Shown here: piece by piece, positions 1-11,191 of the stretch
Layout of the letters: every line of letters begins with the position of its first letter
Position numbering within the stretch: the first letter of the stretch is position 1
Origin: Mangifera indica
Lineage: Eukaryota > Streptophyta > Magnoliopsida > Sapindales > Anacardiaceae
DNA: 64,000 nucleotides
Reading direction: 5' to 3'
Assembly (NCBI RefSeq): GCF_011075055.1
Contig: NC_058155.1
Span: 4,514,001 to 4,578,000, forward strand
Position numbers and translations under genes: made by a program
Notes under the pieces: generated by a model
The model's input: only the letters and a program-made list of their open reading frames with translations
What the model was told of the DNA's origin: nothing
Database searches by the model: none

Positions 1-424
1 TATAGACACTAGAGTAACCTTATCTATGGATATCTTTTGATCAGGTTTGTCTAGTGAACACATCTACAATGTACACTCATATGTTGCACTAAGCTATCTA
101 CAAATAGTTTTGACATGTGAAAATTGTCATTATCTTTCGATGGGACTGCTCAACACTATGATAATCTCATCATCATTACATGTGCTTTTGTTCATTGAAA
201 TGTAGGGATTACGAACTTTTCTAGAGTGACCTTTTAATGTGTGCATATACGGTTTCCATGATTAGTCATCTGATTCCCTCATCACAATTCTATCATTTTA
301 TAGGTATATTATTCATACGATTATATAATAGATAAACATATAAATTGAATAATATTAAATCATTTTATTAATTATTAATATAAAATTATAACTATAAATG
401 TCAAGTGTGATTGACTCTATGACA
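1..424 (-). repeat. Partial Ty1/copia-type LTR, cut by the window edge
   Basis: Reading the minus strand from 424, the sequence opens with TGTCATAGAG and then follows the same course as the LTR-like units at 25275-26290 (plus) and 30405-31606 (minus). Shared landmarks include the 'tagacactagagtaac' stretch at 3-18, which recurs at 31173-31188 with one difference. Only the first part of the LTR lies inside the window. It belongs to the inverted block that pairs with the copy C flank. The assignment as an LTR rests on the better-preserved unit next to copia pol at 31607-33880. Confidence 0.55.
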
Positions 425-2275
425 TCTATCCAAAATCTTAAACTTTTACATTAGGGGTATAAGTGTCATTTAGTAAGCACAATTTGTTATATAATTAAGT
501 GTTGGGGCAAGTTGTCGTTTCACAAGGTATAGTTTGACGTTGGTATAAAAACCTTGGTTTCTCTCCTATGTTGGTGTGCTATTCATTTTCTCCTATTATG
601 TTTTGCACATTTTCTTCCTCGCTTTGCTACAGTTTCTGTACATCAAAGAAAACCTATCGTTTTCTTATTTAACTTTATTATGCACTTTCAGACATACTGT
701 GACTTAACAATTTTTGGGGTTCCAAATTCATGGTTTGATACAATAAATGTAACACCCCTTTTTCAAATACATACCTTTCAACAGAATATGACCCGAAGAG
801 ACGTGTACGATTGGACTCCTCAATTAAAACAATGAATAATTTAAGCATGATATTAAATATTCACTTAAATGCATACAAAAAGATGTAAACTGAATAAATA
901 CTTTAAATGCATTAAGAACCCTTCATTATTACAAATCATATGTCTAAAAGCAGCTGAAAAACAATAAAGTGCATAATTTGAAACATAAAAGACATAAAAT
1001 CCAAAAAAGATGATTTTGTCTCTCGCCCTCATACAACTACTCGTTGGAGTGTTGACTCTCTCACATGCTCCGATGCTCATCTCTACCTATAAAACACAAA
1101 AAAGGGACGCATGAGTAAAAACACTCAGTAAGTCGATGACCTTTTGGTACCTTGCACAAAACATAAAAATAAATCTAGTGCTCTACTAATAAGTCTCGAT
1201 GTGGTCACAACTAGACATCCTTGTGCCCTAAACATAGGCCATTCATAAAGACTAATAAAGCCTAAGTTGAATTCAACATATTTGATGTCCCAATGAAAAC
1301 AAATGTGTCATACAATCTATTAGGCTAGATAACTATGATATCCTGCTCACACAGAAAAAATCTAGTCACAATCCCTCCCTTACCACATACAATATTATTT
1401 GCAATTCATTTGCACACCTCTTATTGAAGTTAATGCAAATGTGAGGTATCAATATCGCTATTATTTGTATTAAGAGTAAGTATGATGGTGGCACATTAGC
1501 AATATTAAAAATCACTACATATATGGTATATATAAATTCCAAATTTAACCATTACTTAGTATTAATTAAATAATTAAGTATTAAACCGTTAACCTTGTTA
1601 AATAGAAGAAAGTGGTTTTTTTTTTCTCCAAATATCAATTTCAAGTTGCAAAGGATTAGTGTGTAAAAATTGTGATATTCGGCTTTGTTTCTAAGTTTTA
1701 TGTATGTGAGCCAATGTTAATTACAACTAATTTTTATAATTGCTTTTGCAGATGGGTTTGTACTTAAAGACCCTACAACAATTTTTATTTTTTAGTTGTT
1801 TCATCAATAAAATGAAGCAACATATAAATTTCATTTTCAACATAAAATCTTTTGTTTGTTAAGGTTATTTGCACAAATGTATTTTGTTAATATAAATTTA
1901 CACACACCAACCAAAAATGCATGAGATTAAGCCAATTACAAGAAAATAATTTTGGCAATTGGAATTAGTGAAAATAATATGCTATCGCTGAATGTGTTGT
2001 CCCAATTATTGTGTTTGACAAATTTCCAACTTAATTTAAACTCAATACAAACTAAATAAACAAAACCCATATCACTCTCGCTTAAACATGAAGTTTAAAA
2101 AATAAGTGATTTAGATCTAAATTAATAGTATTCTTATTTATTTATTTATTTTTTTAGTTTTTATTTTTATTTGGGATGGCATGTAATCGTTTTCTTTTGG
2201 TTCTGAAGAATATAACTGGTTATAGTTTGCAAGTGGCCTACACCTATTTAATAAAATAAAATATTTTAGATTCCC
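425..2275. other. 3' flank of TIR gene A; no gene recognised
   Basis: The sequence is AT-rich and non-coding. On the minus strand it matches the 3' flank of copy C at about 22830-25270. Near 745-765 there is a TGTAACACCCC-like motif of the kind found at LTR starts, mirrored at about 24925-24960. Nearby are phrases typical of plant LTR ends (around 1080-1140, mirrored at about 24570-24650). The open frames at 554-835 (plus) and 865-1080 (minus) lie in this repeat material and I regard them as chance frames. Confidence 0.5.
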
Positions 2276-2355
2276 TTACATTAATGATGAACGGCCTTGA
2301 AAGTCAAAAAGCGGAAATAAAGAATACCTGGCTTTAGGTGAGGTTTCGGAACAGG

Positions 2356-3757
2356 TCATCGGATACCTTCTGGAAAAAAATTTAAAAAAAAAAAAAAAGG
2401 TGATGATGAAATTACGGATCGGCCCCACTGGATTCTCATTGTCTGCGCTTGTGCTTGCAGTTGATCTAAACATGAAACAAGTAGTTTCTTCAGATTCATA
2501 AATGTTGAAGTCGAACCTCCTAATTTACTTGACACTTCTTCCACAATTGCTCTGATAAACTCACTTTCATGCCTGCAAAATTCAAAAACATAATTTAAAT
2601 TATCTTCTAAATTATAGTTAATCATATGCAAATTATTATTATAATAAATCATACGGTTATGTAATCTTTTTCATTTAGCTCTAATACATTTACTTTTACA
2701 TTTTTATTATCAATTTCCTGCTTAAAGCCAGACTCAATTTACTAACTTTTAAAAAATACAAGGAAAAAAAACTTATCAATAGTAAAAGAAAAATAACTAT
2801 TCAATTGTTATAAATATTATTTTTATTATTTTAATAACTAATTATTTATACTCTCATTCAAAAATAAGTAAATTTATAATTTTAAACAAGTCTATTAAAA
2901 ACAAAACTGAAAAATAAGTAAATTATAATTTGAATTCACTATTCTATGAAAATTTTTCCATTAAAAAAATTTTTACAAAGGAAGTTATATAATAAAAGTT
3001 TTTTCATCTTTAAAATTTTTTAACAATGAAAAATATATTTTCAATAACTTTTTTTCCATTGTTAAAATCATAAATTTATTTAATTTTAACAATAGTATAA
3101 ATAGTTTATTGTTAAAATCATAAAAATAATATTTATAACAACTAGATAGTTTATCTGCTTATAATTTCCTCTTGCTTTTGACATTTTTATTAATTAAGAC
3201 ATTTCTAGAAAAAAAGGTTTTAATTAAATTCTACAGAAGAATGAAGAACCTTTTTACCTATCCTTCAAATGGAATCCTTTGAGATTGGCCACCTCTTGTA
3301 AAGCGTTCCTCCACATTTGCACATTCTGTAAATTCTCCTTAAAAATTTCTTCATGTTTAGCAAATGCTTCTTCAAAGACTCCCTTTTGATGTCTTGGAAC
3401 ACTTGGCTCAACATCATAGAAAATCGGAATGACTATTTGTCGCCTTATTTTCATGCATTCGACAATCTTAGCTAGTTCATTCAAGCACCAAGTACATGAA
3501 GCATAGCGTCTTGAGAAAACAACAATCGAAATTCTTGATTCTTCAATTGTTTTGACGAGTTCCATTGAAATGGGAGTTTCCCTTTCAAGTTCTTTGTCGC
3601 CCTTAAATACTTTAAATCCTTTCCGATCCATAGCAGCAAATAGATGATCTGTGAATCTTTTGCCAGTGTCTTCACCTTGAAAGTTTAAAAATACATCATA
3701 TTTCCATCCGACAGAAGAAGAAGAAGACCCATTCAAAGAACCTCTTTGGCTGCTCAT
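2356..3757 (-). CDS. TIR-domain protein without NB-ARC (copy A), two coding exons
   Basis: Exon 1 is 3757-3258 and exon 2 is 2572-2356, giving 717 nt and a predicted 238 residues. The intron (3257-2573) has GT..AG ends and joins AG to G to make Arg167. I chose the ATG at 3757 (MSSQRG) because copy B starts at the matching place; an upstream in-frame Met at 3784 is only nine codons longer. Residues about 18-150 form a plant TIR domain: YDVFLNFQGED at 20-30 (family consensus is FRGEDTR, so the first Arg is Gln and the last is Gly), the SRRYASCTWCLNEL segment with Glu94 at the position of the catalytic NADase glutamate of plant TIRs, and FYDVEPS. Exon 2 begins with the usual TIR-NBS linker (HESEFIRAIVEEVSSKL) but then leaves the family. 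There is no P-loop and no LRR, and the tail ends in a homopolymer-coded Phe run. Likely cytosolic immune signalling. Expression is unproven, and the changed RGEDTR motif may weaken assembly. Confidence 0.65.
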
Positions 3758-3804
3758 GTTAAAAAAAATTCCTTGAATCGACAAGCAATATCCTATGCAA
3801 GACC

Positions 3805-4230
3805 CTGAGGAGTTGGAAAATTAAAAAATAAATAAGCAGAACAAAGATGAAGTTTATACACCAAATAATGTCTCTCTAAAGCAATATCCACATGAACTAA
3901 GCACTTTTTCGTCATTCAAAACCAATTATATTTATCAAACAAAGACTTACTGCTATAAATTTAAAAAACAATTCTTGGATAAATATGAAAATTCATGAGA
4001 ACTTTATAGGATTAATGGACTTTCTGGTAACAATCCATACAGATCTTGTGGGGATCTGTAAAATAAACTAAGATCAACACATATTTTGCGTAATGATACC
4101 TGATCTAAATTAATTACAGTTGTTTAGCCTAAATTTATTTTCAGATCTCACTTAGCTCTCACACAAAGTAATGTATCAGCTTCCTAAAGAATCATAGATT
4201 TAAGGAAACCAAGAGTGTTTGAGAACTTAC
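3805..4230 (-). other. 5'UTR intron of TIR gene A
   Basis: On the minus strand the donor (GCT|GTAAGTTC) lies at 4230 and the acceptor (TTCTCAG or similar|GGTC) ends at 3805, giving a 426-bp intron just before the ATG at 3757. Copy B has the same intron at 11316-11744, and copy C has a longer one in the same position. This supports a real transcript structure in the family. Confidence 0.6.
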
Positions 4231-4269
4231 AGCTTTGAAAGAGTTGCAGAACTCTGAAAAATGAGCTCT

Positions 4270-4425
4270 AAACCGATCAGCCAAAGAAAGCAGGAAGTCT
4301 TCTCGGTTGTGAGGATTTTCGCGTAGTTTCAAAACCGATCAGCCAAAGGAAGCAGGAAGTCTTCTCGGTTGTGCGGAATTTCGCGTAGTTTCAAAACCGA
4401 TCAGCCAAAGGAAGTAGGAAGTCTT
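4270..4425. repeat. 62-bp direct repeat, two full units and a partial third, in the leader of gene A
   Basis: The phrase AAACCGATCAGCCAAAG starts at 4270, 4332 and 4394, an exact 62-bp period, with only a few substitutions between units. The third unit stops after about 32 bases. Copies B and B' hold a single unit in the same position, just upstream of the 5'UTR intron, so the expansion is specific to A. It lies in the transcribed leader or core promoter of the minus-strand gene. Confidence 0.85.
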
Positions 4426-4460
4426 CTCCTCAAACGAAACTCACATAATTTCCTTTCTTT

Positions 4461-4555
4461 CACGCGCTCTGAAAGAAGATTTGGAACCGTCCAGGAAATT
4501 TCCGACTCTTCGTTTTTTTATCTTTTTAATTTTTGACTTTCAGTCTTCTCCCTTG
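4461..4555 (-). promoter_or_regulatory. Conserved TIR-gene promoter block
   Basis: On the minus strand this contains, in order, a 'gactgaaagtcaaaa' stretch, 'ggaaatttc.tggacggttcc' and 'ttctttcagagcgcgtga'. The same words in the same order occur upstream of copy C (19921-20000) and C' (53830-53905). Copy B keeps only the last word (about 11190-11210). Conservation amid diverged flanks suggests a core promoter or transcription start, but no TATA or TSS can be assigned with certainty. Confidence 0.5.
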
Positions 4556-4560
4556 TTTAA

Positions 4561-6365
4561 ATTTGGACGGTTAATTTTTTTTTTTAATATGATTTGTTTT
4601 AATGGGAACTATATATTATGTCATAAAACTAATTGACCAAACTCACGAAATCGAAATCACCAAGCTGAACAATTATGAGTTCGATTATTAATTGAATAAA
4701 TATTATCAACTAAAAGTTGTATGATCATGGAATTGGTTCTAGGACATCAAACCCAACACTATGATGAATCTGTGAATGTTATCCTTGCCAAATTAGTTGA
4801 ATCAACACCTAAAAAGATACAGTGATTCAAATTAGATATCTAATATAAAAGACTCAAAGTCAACTAGTGGGTATGTGATCACACTGGGAGTTGCAACTAT
4901 ATCATAGAAATCCTATAAGCAAAGTTATAGTTAGATCCGCTATGAAATCTAAGTATATCATTTTGAAAAGGCTGAACAGGGGGGTAGATTTGAGCTGAAA
5001 TAAGTCAAACTCGAGCTCACATAAGCTTGAGTTAAACTCGATTTACAGAAAATCAAGCTCGAGTTTCTTGAGTCCACTTTAATGTTGTTCGAATTTGGAT
5101 CATTTCAAATGAGTCAAACTCAAACTCAAGTTGAGTTCAAGTTTGAATTGAGCTTTGAGTTTAGCTCGTTATTAAGGTAACTTCTTTTTAATACATATTG
5201 GTCAAACATTTTTTTTTGTTAATTCTAAAAATCCTCCAACCTTACTTTCTGAACTTAGTTTTGAAACTGGAGTCTTTACAAGAACTTGTAATAAATTGAC
5301 CTTTGTTACAAGGTAAAACTCATACTTGACCATACTCACGGAGCAACAATCCATGAAGCAACTAATTACAAGAACAACGACCAATAGCTTGACATATAGG
5401 TAGATGTCTCCCGAATTATATTTCTTCTTTATGTGTAAATATGGGAAAGATATAGCTTATTATCATATCACAACAAGATCATTATCCTATTTTTATGAAA
5501 TGTAATGAAAAATTGATTTTTAAATTTCTATTTGAATTCTAATCAATAAGACTTTAACATTTTCTCATCATCATATAAATACAAATGATCATTTAAAGAA
5601 AATGGGAGGAACAAAGAAGATAAAATGTTCAATCATATTATATCTTATAAAAATAGGTGAAAAGTCTCTTGGAACTATCCTTCTTAGGCTTCTCTCCCAA
5701 AATCAAGTCCTTTTCAGAATCAATCTCTTTCGTAAATTATGTGGTTAAAAGTACTAGTGCACTTAAGGTTAAGAAATCTACTTGAATGTAGTATTCTATT
5801 TAGTGTGGTTGAAAGAGTTCTCCTATTCATATGACAACAAGATTTCCATTATTATTTCTGTCAATCATATTCCTACTATCACCTGACAACTAACCATATG
5901 GCTCTACAGATTTAGTGAGTTACAATACTTTCATCCTAATCAAAGCTATGTACAAAACTATGGCATGCTTTTAATATTTGACATTATGTATAAAAAAAAA
6001 AAAAAATTACAAATTTCTGTATAAAACTTCAAACAAGATTAAGAGATGCAAAATATAGGAAGCAAGCATCCTTTCCCTTGTTTTTAACTCTACAACCTCC
6101 ACTTATTGCTCATTTTCTTTACACTAATGTAAATATTTTTAACTTCATATGAACTGAAGTTGTAACACCTTGTTCCAACCAACACTTTGTATGAGTTCAA
6201 GTTACCATCCATAGACGAACGGCCTATTAGAGGTAGTAAATTGCACCCTTGAACGATATCTTTCATGTTTCACAAGTGAACAATTGAAAAATTGGGTCGA
6301 ATAGGTTGTTTGGGCAGAATATAGCTATAATACTTCTACACATGCATCTACCAAAATCTTTCTAT
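4561..6365. other. Intergenic, AT-rich; no gene recognised
   Basis: I see no supportable gene here. 4995-5175 holds a cluster of AGCTCGAG/CTCAAGTT-type words (separate entry). The rest is low-complexity AT-rich sequence with poly-A at about 5990-6006. The 60-codon frame at 5202-5384 has no recognisable feature. Confidence 0.5.
4995..5175. repeat. Small element built of GAGCTCGAGTTTGA-like words
   Basis: Over about 180 bp the words 'tcaaactcgagctc', 'cttgagttaaactcg', 'caagctcgagtttcttgag' and 'gagctttgagtttagctcg' recur in both orientations, giving an overall palindromic character. This composition is common in non-autonomous DNA transposon ends of plants. No target-site duplication was found, so the class is left open. 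Confidence 0.35.
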
Positions 6366-6369
6366 TTGA

Positions 6370-6870
6370 AGCAGTGTACTTTTTCAAAGTGGACGGAACA
6401 ATGCTTGAGAATTAGGTGAAGTTGGTCGTTCTTTCACTTGGACAGAAGAGTTAACAATTGGCACCAACTACCAAGGGTTCATCAAATCCAGAGATAACCA
6501 ATTTATAACTTGGAAGGAATATGTTCAATTGTTGATTGCTCGTTGTGGATCTCAAGTATATGATGATCCATTAACAAGCCTGAGAAATCCTAGACAGTAC
6601 TCAATCACTTGACAACTATGATCTGATCTTAAGGGCATAATAGCTGACAACTTTTGGTGACATATTATGGAACTTCGACGATTTGCAAATGGTTTTCACA
6701 CAAAGAAGGGCAATAAAGGATTTTGTAGGCCATAAGGTCAATGAATTATCTCTCGTTAATAACATTCCATTGCTGAAAGTACTTAGGAGAGATCAACAAT
6801 TGACATCAATCCAATCAAATATGCAACTAGAAGGAATGAAGCTATAGATTCTTGTGTTTTTCACATATAG
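6370..6870 (+). pseudogene. Degenerate Ty3/gypsy-type gag fragment
   Basis: Translating in shifting frames gives FKVDGT near 6378-6395, then ITWKEYVQLLIARCGSQVYD with DPLTSLRNPRQY at about 6506-6605, and further gag-like text to about 6730. This matches the conserved retrotransposon gag pattern (KFDGT..., W.EY...L..RFGS..YDDPL.EL..L.Q). Stops and frameshifts interrupt it. No LTRs are recognisable around it. It is a dead fragment of a gypsy-like element. Confidence 0.55.
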
Positions 6871-7751
6871 GGTATTTGATAGATATCCAAAGATAAAAAA
6901 TAATTTAAATAGCTATTATCTTAATGAAGGGACTTTTGCCCACTACTCACAATGATTTAAAAAATAAAAAACATACATATAATTTTATAAATTGGAAAAA
7001 ATTAGACATGTTTGTCGTCGGTTGTATCGTCCACTGATTTTGCATTTTATCATGGGCCAAATGACTATATTCCACCCAAGATTTGATGAAATTAGTTTCA
7101 CGTCCTACAAGTTTAAAAAATCAAAGTTTCAACCATTATTTATTTTTATTAATAAATTTTTGTTGGTTTTTTTAGAAATAAGAGTTTTACCTTATTATTA
7201 AAATTATAAAACTATCACTAACATTTAGTATAAATATCTAATTATTAATATATCTCTATTAGTTTAAAAATTTATCACATATCTTTAAGAATATTATAAC
7301 TTTAATCAATCTTAAAATATTATGTTTTGTTTTGTTTTTTAAAAATAAAAATGTATTTTTTAAATATATTGAAGAGTATATTAAAAATTTTAAAATTTTT
7401 AAAAACACATTTAAATTTTTTCTCAAAATTTTAAAAATTCTTAAAAAAATTAATGAGCACTCTGAATATTTTTCAAAAATTAGAATTCACTCATCAGATA
7501 TATATATTATTTGAAAAATATATATATAAAATAATATTTTTATTTTTTACTTGACCAAATTTATTAATAAAAATAAATAACGCATGGAAATCTAACTTTT
7601 TAAAAGCAATGAAAATTTATCACTCAAGCAAAGCTTGGGTGGGGAGTAGTCTTTTGGCCGTCAATGCCACTTTGGGATTTTCCATGTCTTGGAGCAAAAA
7701 ATAAGTTGAATTATATAAGTGTAATTATTTTATTTAAAGTCTTCAAAATTG
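6871..7751. other. AT-rich intergenic sequence
   Basis: Mostly A/T runs (7320-7600 especially, with strings of AAAATTTTT), and the frames at 6992-7201 and 7332-7514 are low-complexity. The words 'gggacttttgcccactactc' near 6938 and 'ggggagtagtcttttggcc' near 7641 are roughly inverted to each other and resemble the ends of the unit at 14746-15912. They may bound an old ~730-bp element, which I could not confirm. Confidence 0.4.
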
Positions 7752-8683
7752 GGGTAATTAATTAAAATAAGCAAAATTTTAAGCGTTTATACGTTTTTAG
7801 ATCACCCTAAAAAAGTTTTATCAAAATAAGCAAATCATATTTTTTTTACCCTTTTTACCCTTATGTTGAAAAACCCAGTAAAAATATTTTTTCTGAGAAT
7901 ATGCGTCGGTTTATGGTGGTTACAATGGTCGCTAGGGATTTTACACTAAACCCTAAATATGTCGAATTATGTATATAAATGTTTTTTAATGTTTCGAACG
8001 CTTAAAATGACGTAGTTTCAATGTTAATGGATGTCTGGAAGTGTAGCCGTTAAGAGACAAAAAAGCGCAAATTTACAGTGTCACGCAAACTGCGCAAATT
8101 TACAGTGTTACGGAAACTGCGCAAATCGCGCAAACACTGTTTACACCGCGCAAACCTGTTCACATCGCGCAATCATTGTTTACATCGCGCAAAAGTAGAT
8201 ATTATAGTCTGTGAACAGTATTTTTTGCGCGATTTTGCAAGTAGTTTACGCGATGTGAACAGTATTTACGGGGTTTGCGCAGTTTGCGTGATACTGTTTA
8301 TAGTTTGCGTGACACGGATTATAGTTTGCGTGACACTGTTCACAGTTTGCGTGACACTGTTCACTTTTTGCGCTTTTGTCTCTCAACGGCTACACTTTTA
8401 GACATCCATTAACATCGAAACTACATCATTTTAAGCGTTTGAAACATTCAAAAACATCCATATACATTCGACATATTTAGAGTTTTACTGTAAAATCCCT
8501 AGCTACCATCGTAACCACCATAAACCGACGCATATTCTCAGAAAAAATATTTTTACTGGGTTTTTCAACATAAGGATAAAAAAGGTAAAAAAAATATGGT
8601 TTGCTTATTTTGGTAAAATTTTTTTAGGGTGGCCTAAAAACGTATAAACGCTTAATTTTTTTGCCTATTTTAATTAATTACCC
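7752..8683. mobile_element. Mutator-like foldback MITE, 932 bp, with 9-bp TSD
   Basis: The element opens with GGGTAATTAATTAAAATAAG and closes with its reverse complement (one mismatch, ending in ATTAATTACCC). It is flanked by the identical 9-mer TCAAAATTG at 7743-7751 and 8684-8692; a 9-bp duplication is the hallmark of Mutator-superfamily insertion. The arms remain complementary with few mismatches for over 300 bp each, so almost the whole element is one palindrome. The centre (about 8070-8370) is a mosaic of GCGCAAA / ACTGTTCAC / TTTGCGTGACAC words in both orientations. No transposase is encoded, so it is non-autonomous. It sits about 100 bp upstream of the gene fragment at 8792. Confidence 0.85.
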
Positions 8684-8791
8684 TCAAAATTGACGGAGTT
8701 TGTTCTCTTTTGTAAAGTGAAATCAATGCGAGGGTAATTTTCAATTAATTGAAATTACTGTGAGAGCGAGGGAGAGAACTGACAATGCAAG

Positions 8792-10073
8792 ATGGCTCAG
8801 CACAGACAATCAAGCAATCACAGCAACAACTCAAACGGCACGTCGTCCGGTGACCACGTGTCCATCGGCATCCGAAGCAAGACGTTTCACGGCAAATCTT
8901 CTCGCTCCCGCCGATCGGCGCGCTCCGATAAGTCTGCTCGCCGACTCTCTGTCGCCTCCGTCTCCGTCTTCCTCTTGCTCGTGCTCCTCGTCACTCTCTT
9001 AGCCTATTTTACATCTCTGGATATAACACTGACGATGCTGTTGTTGATACTGATAAGGAAGGTATTATTCTTTAATTAGTAATGTTTTTGTTTTTGTTTC
9101 TTTTAATTTCTCTGTTTCCTATGTAATGTAAGTTGTTTTTGGCTCAGGATTTGATTAATTTAACTTTGAGGTGTGGAATGATGTGATTATTTTCAAGTTA
9201 TTATGTGTGTTTTCGTTTGGTTGCTTGGAAACGGTTGGAAAATTGAAAGGAAAGTAGATGAATAGGAAAATGGGAGATTAATTTGAGTAAGGAAAGTAGT
9301 TATATTAGTGCAAGTTGAAATTTAAGAGTTGTTGGTACTAGTTCAAAGCCTAAACAACTTAGAAAATTCAAATTCAGATCAACTGGATCATATTTACTTA
9401 AGTTATTTGGTTTAATTTGGACTTATCATAGTTAGGATGCTTGTCTTGAAGCCTTCATGTTTGATTCATCATGGATTTTGAAATTTTGAGAGGGTTGGTG
9501 CTTTTTCTTGGATTGCTGAATAAGGTTTTTTTTTTTTTTTTGGGCTCAGACACGATTAGTTACCATGCTGTGGATGGTGATTTGATGAATGAAATTGATT
9601 TTCTTACTAATGTGACACGGAGGGACACATTTAAAGTTCTTGGATTTGGTAAGGGCTCGGTAATGCAGGGAAGAGATTCAAGATATTGGGATAAGGATGA
9701 TAGGAGAAGGGATGATAATTACAATGAGGATGAAGTAGAACGTTCTAGCACGGCTGCAAAGGGTGGAAGTAATAATATGGGCCATGTTCTTGTGAAAATG
9801 GTGAATGGCAACAAGAAGATTTCTCATGATGATCCACATAAGGGTTTAGATGGAAAAGGAGTTGATTTGTATAACGAAGCTGGGCGTGATGAATTGAAAA
9901 TATATGAAGCAAAATATGAAGCATCCCTAAAGAATTTGGGCCAATCAGGAAATGCCAAAGGAATAGGAAATCAACAGTCTGAAGATAAAGATTTTGAGAT
10001 GCGAAGTGAGGCTATGGATGTTGATGATGAGTATGATAATAATGCTGAATTTCATGATACTCAAGTGGAATAA
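8792..10073 (+). pseudogene. 5' fragment of a DUF616/EMB2756-like membrane protein gene, copy 1 (frameshifted)
   Basis: Exon 1 is 8792-9061, the intron is 9062-9549 (GT..CAG after a long T tract), and exon 2 is 9550-10073. The protein starts MAQHRQSSNH, has a basic Arg/Ser-rich stretch and then one hydrophobic segment (SVFLLLVLLVTLLAYF), so a type II signal-anchor topology with an acidic, lysine-rich lumenal stem. From memory the N-terminal pattern resembles plant DUF616 probable hexosyltransferases such as EMB2756; this was not checked. In this copy one T is missing near 9021 relative to 42936, which throws exon 1 out of frame before the splice. A stop at 10071 is followed by sequence that still reads like the same acidic protein in another frame to about 10335. 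The DUF616 catalytic part is absent, so this is a truncated relic. Confidence 0.6.
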
Positions 10074-11190
10074 GATGATTCTGGTCATAACAAAGGGGAT
10101 GACTCAGATTTAGCAAAAATCCACATCAGATTCATATGGACTCATCTGATTTTCATGATGCTCAAATGAAGGATCAAGATTTTCTCAAGGAAGTTGAGGA
10201 AACCTCAAAAAAATCATTTGCAGACTTCTATAAAATCTCAAAATTTAGGCAATTCTGATACACATCATCGAGAGGTCTGTATTATTGGTGGCAAATCTAC
10301 AAAGAGTTTACGATCAGAATCAAAAACAAAAAAACACAGTAAATTTTCTTGTAATTTTTCTTTTTTGTTACATGTGTGTTTCTAAATTTACCAGATTGCT
10401 ATTTTAATTTTCTCACTATCTGCTTTCCCCTTCCCTTTTTCAAAAGCATATCCTTTGTAACTGTAAATAATGTGTACGGTATAGCCCATTTTGTTTTTGA
10501 GATTTTGGCTGGAACTATGAAAAAAAATCTTTTGTAATCTTGATAACGGGTTCATTGACAATACTCATGGAACCCTATGTGAATTCCTAAAATTGCTAGT
10601 AGGTAGAGGCAAGCCTTTTGAATAGTATAATATGTAGTTGTAGAGCAGCTGTTACTGGTTCTGAAATGTCTTTTGACTTGTACTATATGTAGGTAGTCTT
10701 TTTGTGGTTTCTACATAATTACTGACATCTTGACTTATTATTAGAGAATTCATCCTTTCTTCATTCATCACATTTGCAAAGTGTTTTTCTGTATAAAGAT
10801 GTATTTTGGTTTATGCAATGAAAACATTTGTGGATTGGTAGTGCTTTAGTTTTGTATAAGTTTCTACATGCTAGCTAATAGTTTTTAAATTTGATGCTGA
10901 TGAAACATTACGAGACACATGCTAGCAACCCCCACAGTGAATCCAGATCACCCCACCTGAGATGTTTTATAGATCTTGAATATGAAAAACAAAATTCAAG
11001 TGTTCTCTAGATTAGGCTCAGGAGGCCAAATTTCCGTTGAGAAAACTCTGTTCACTGTCAGAAAACAAAACTCATGTAATTAATTTATAACTGAGATTTT
11101 GTAAATTAATGAATGTTTACCCAATCCAACGTTTTAACATTTTAATTGCATAGCTTGACAACATACTCTGCTTTCAGTATTTGGATCCTA
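10074..11190. other. Decayed continuation of the truncated gene, then intron-like sequence
   Basis: Up to about 10340 the plus strand still encodes acidic and basic pieces in two frames (DDSGHNKGDDSD; later HHREVCIIGGKSTKS ending at a possible donor CACA|GTAAAT near 10340). From there to 11190 the sequence is T-rich and intron-like, with no recognisable exon. It ends where the TIR pseudogene promoter word begins. Read as the broken 3' side of the gene fragment. Confidence 0.45.
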
Positions 11191-11191
11191 A

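Larger units (their letters stand above)
1..4560. repeat. Inverted paralogous block (pairs with about 19921-25690)
   Basis: This stretch, read on the minus strand, runs parallel to the plus strand of 19921-25690: promoter block, TIR exon, intron, second exon, 3' flank and copia-type LTR in the same order. The match is interrupted. The first-exon and 5'UTR part (3258-4430) is closer to copy B at 11192-12146, and copy C carries roughly 660 bp (about 23635-24285) absent from A. The block therefore looks like an old inverted duplication of a TIR gene with its surroundings, later diverged by indels. Coordinates of the outer ends are approximate. Confidence 0.7.

Noticed and set aside
2276..2473. 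Second minus-strand frame overlapping exon 2 of gene A
   Set aside because: Different frame from the linker residues and dominated by the homopolymer run; shadow of the real exon.
8070..8370. CRISPR-like array of repeated GCGCAAA and ACTGTTCAC words
   Set aside because: The words are irregularly spaced, occur in both orientations, and lie at the centre of a plant foldback transposon; this is not a CRISPR array.
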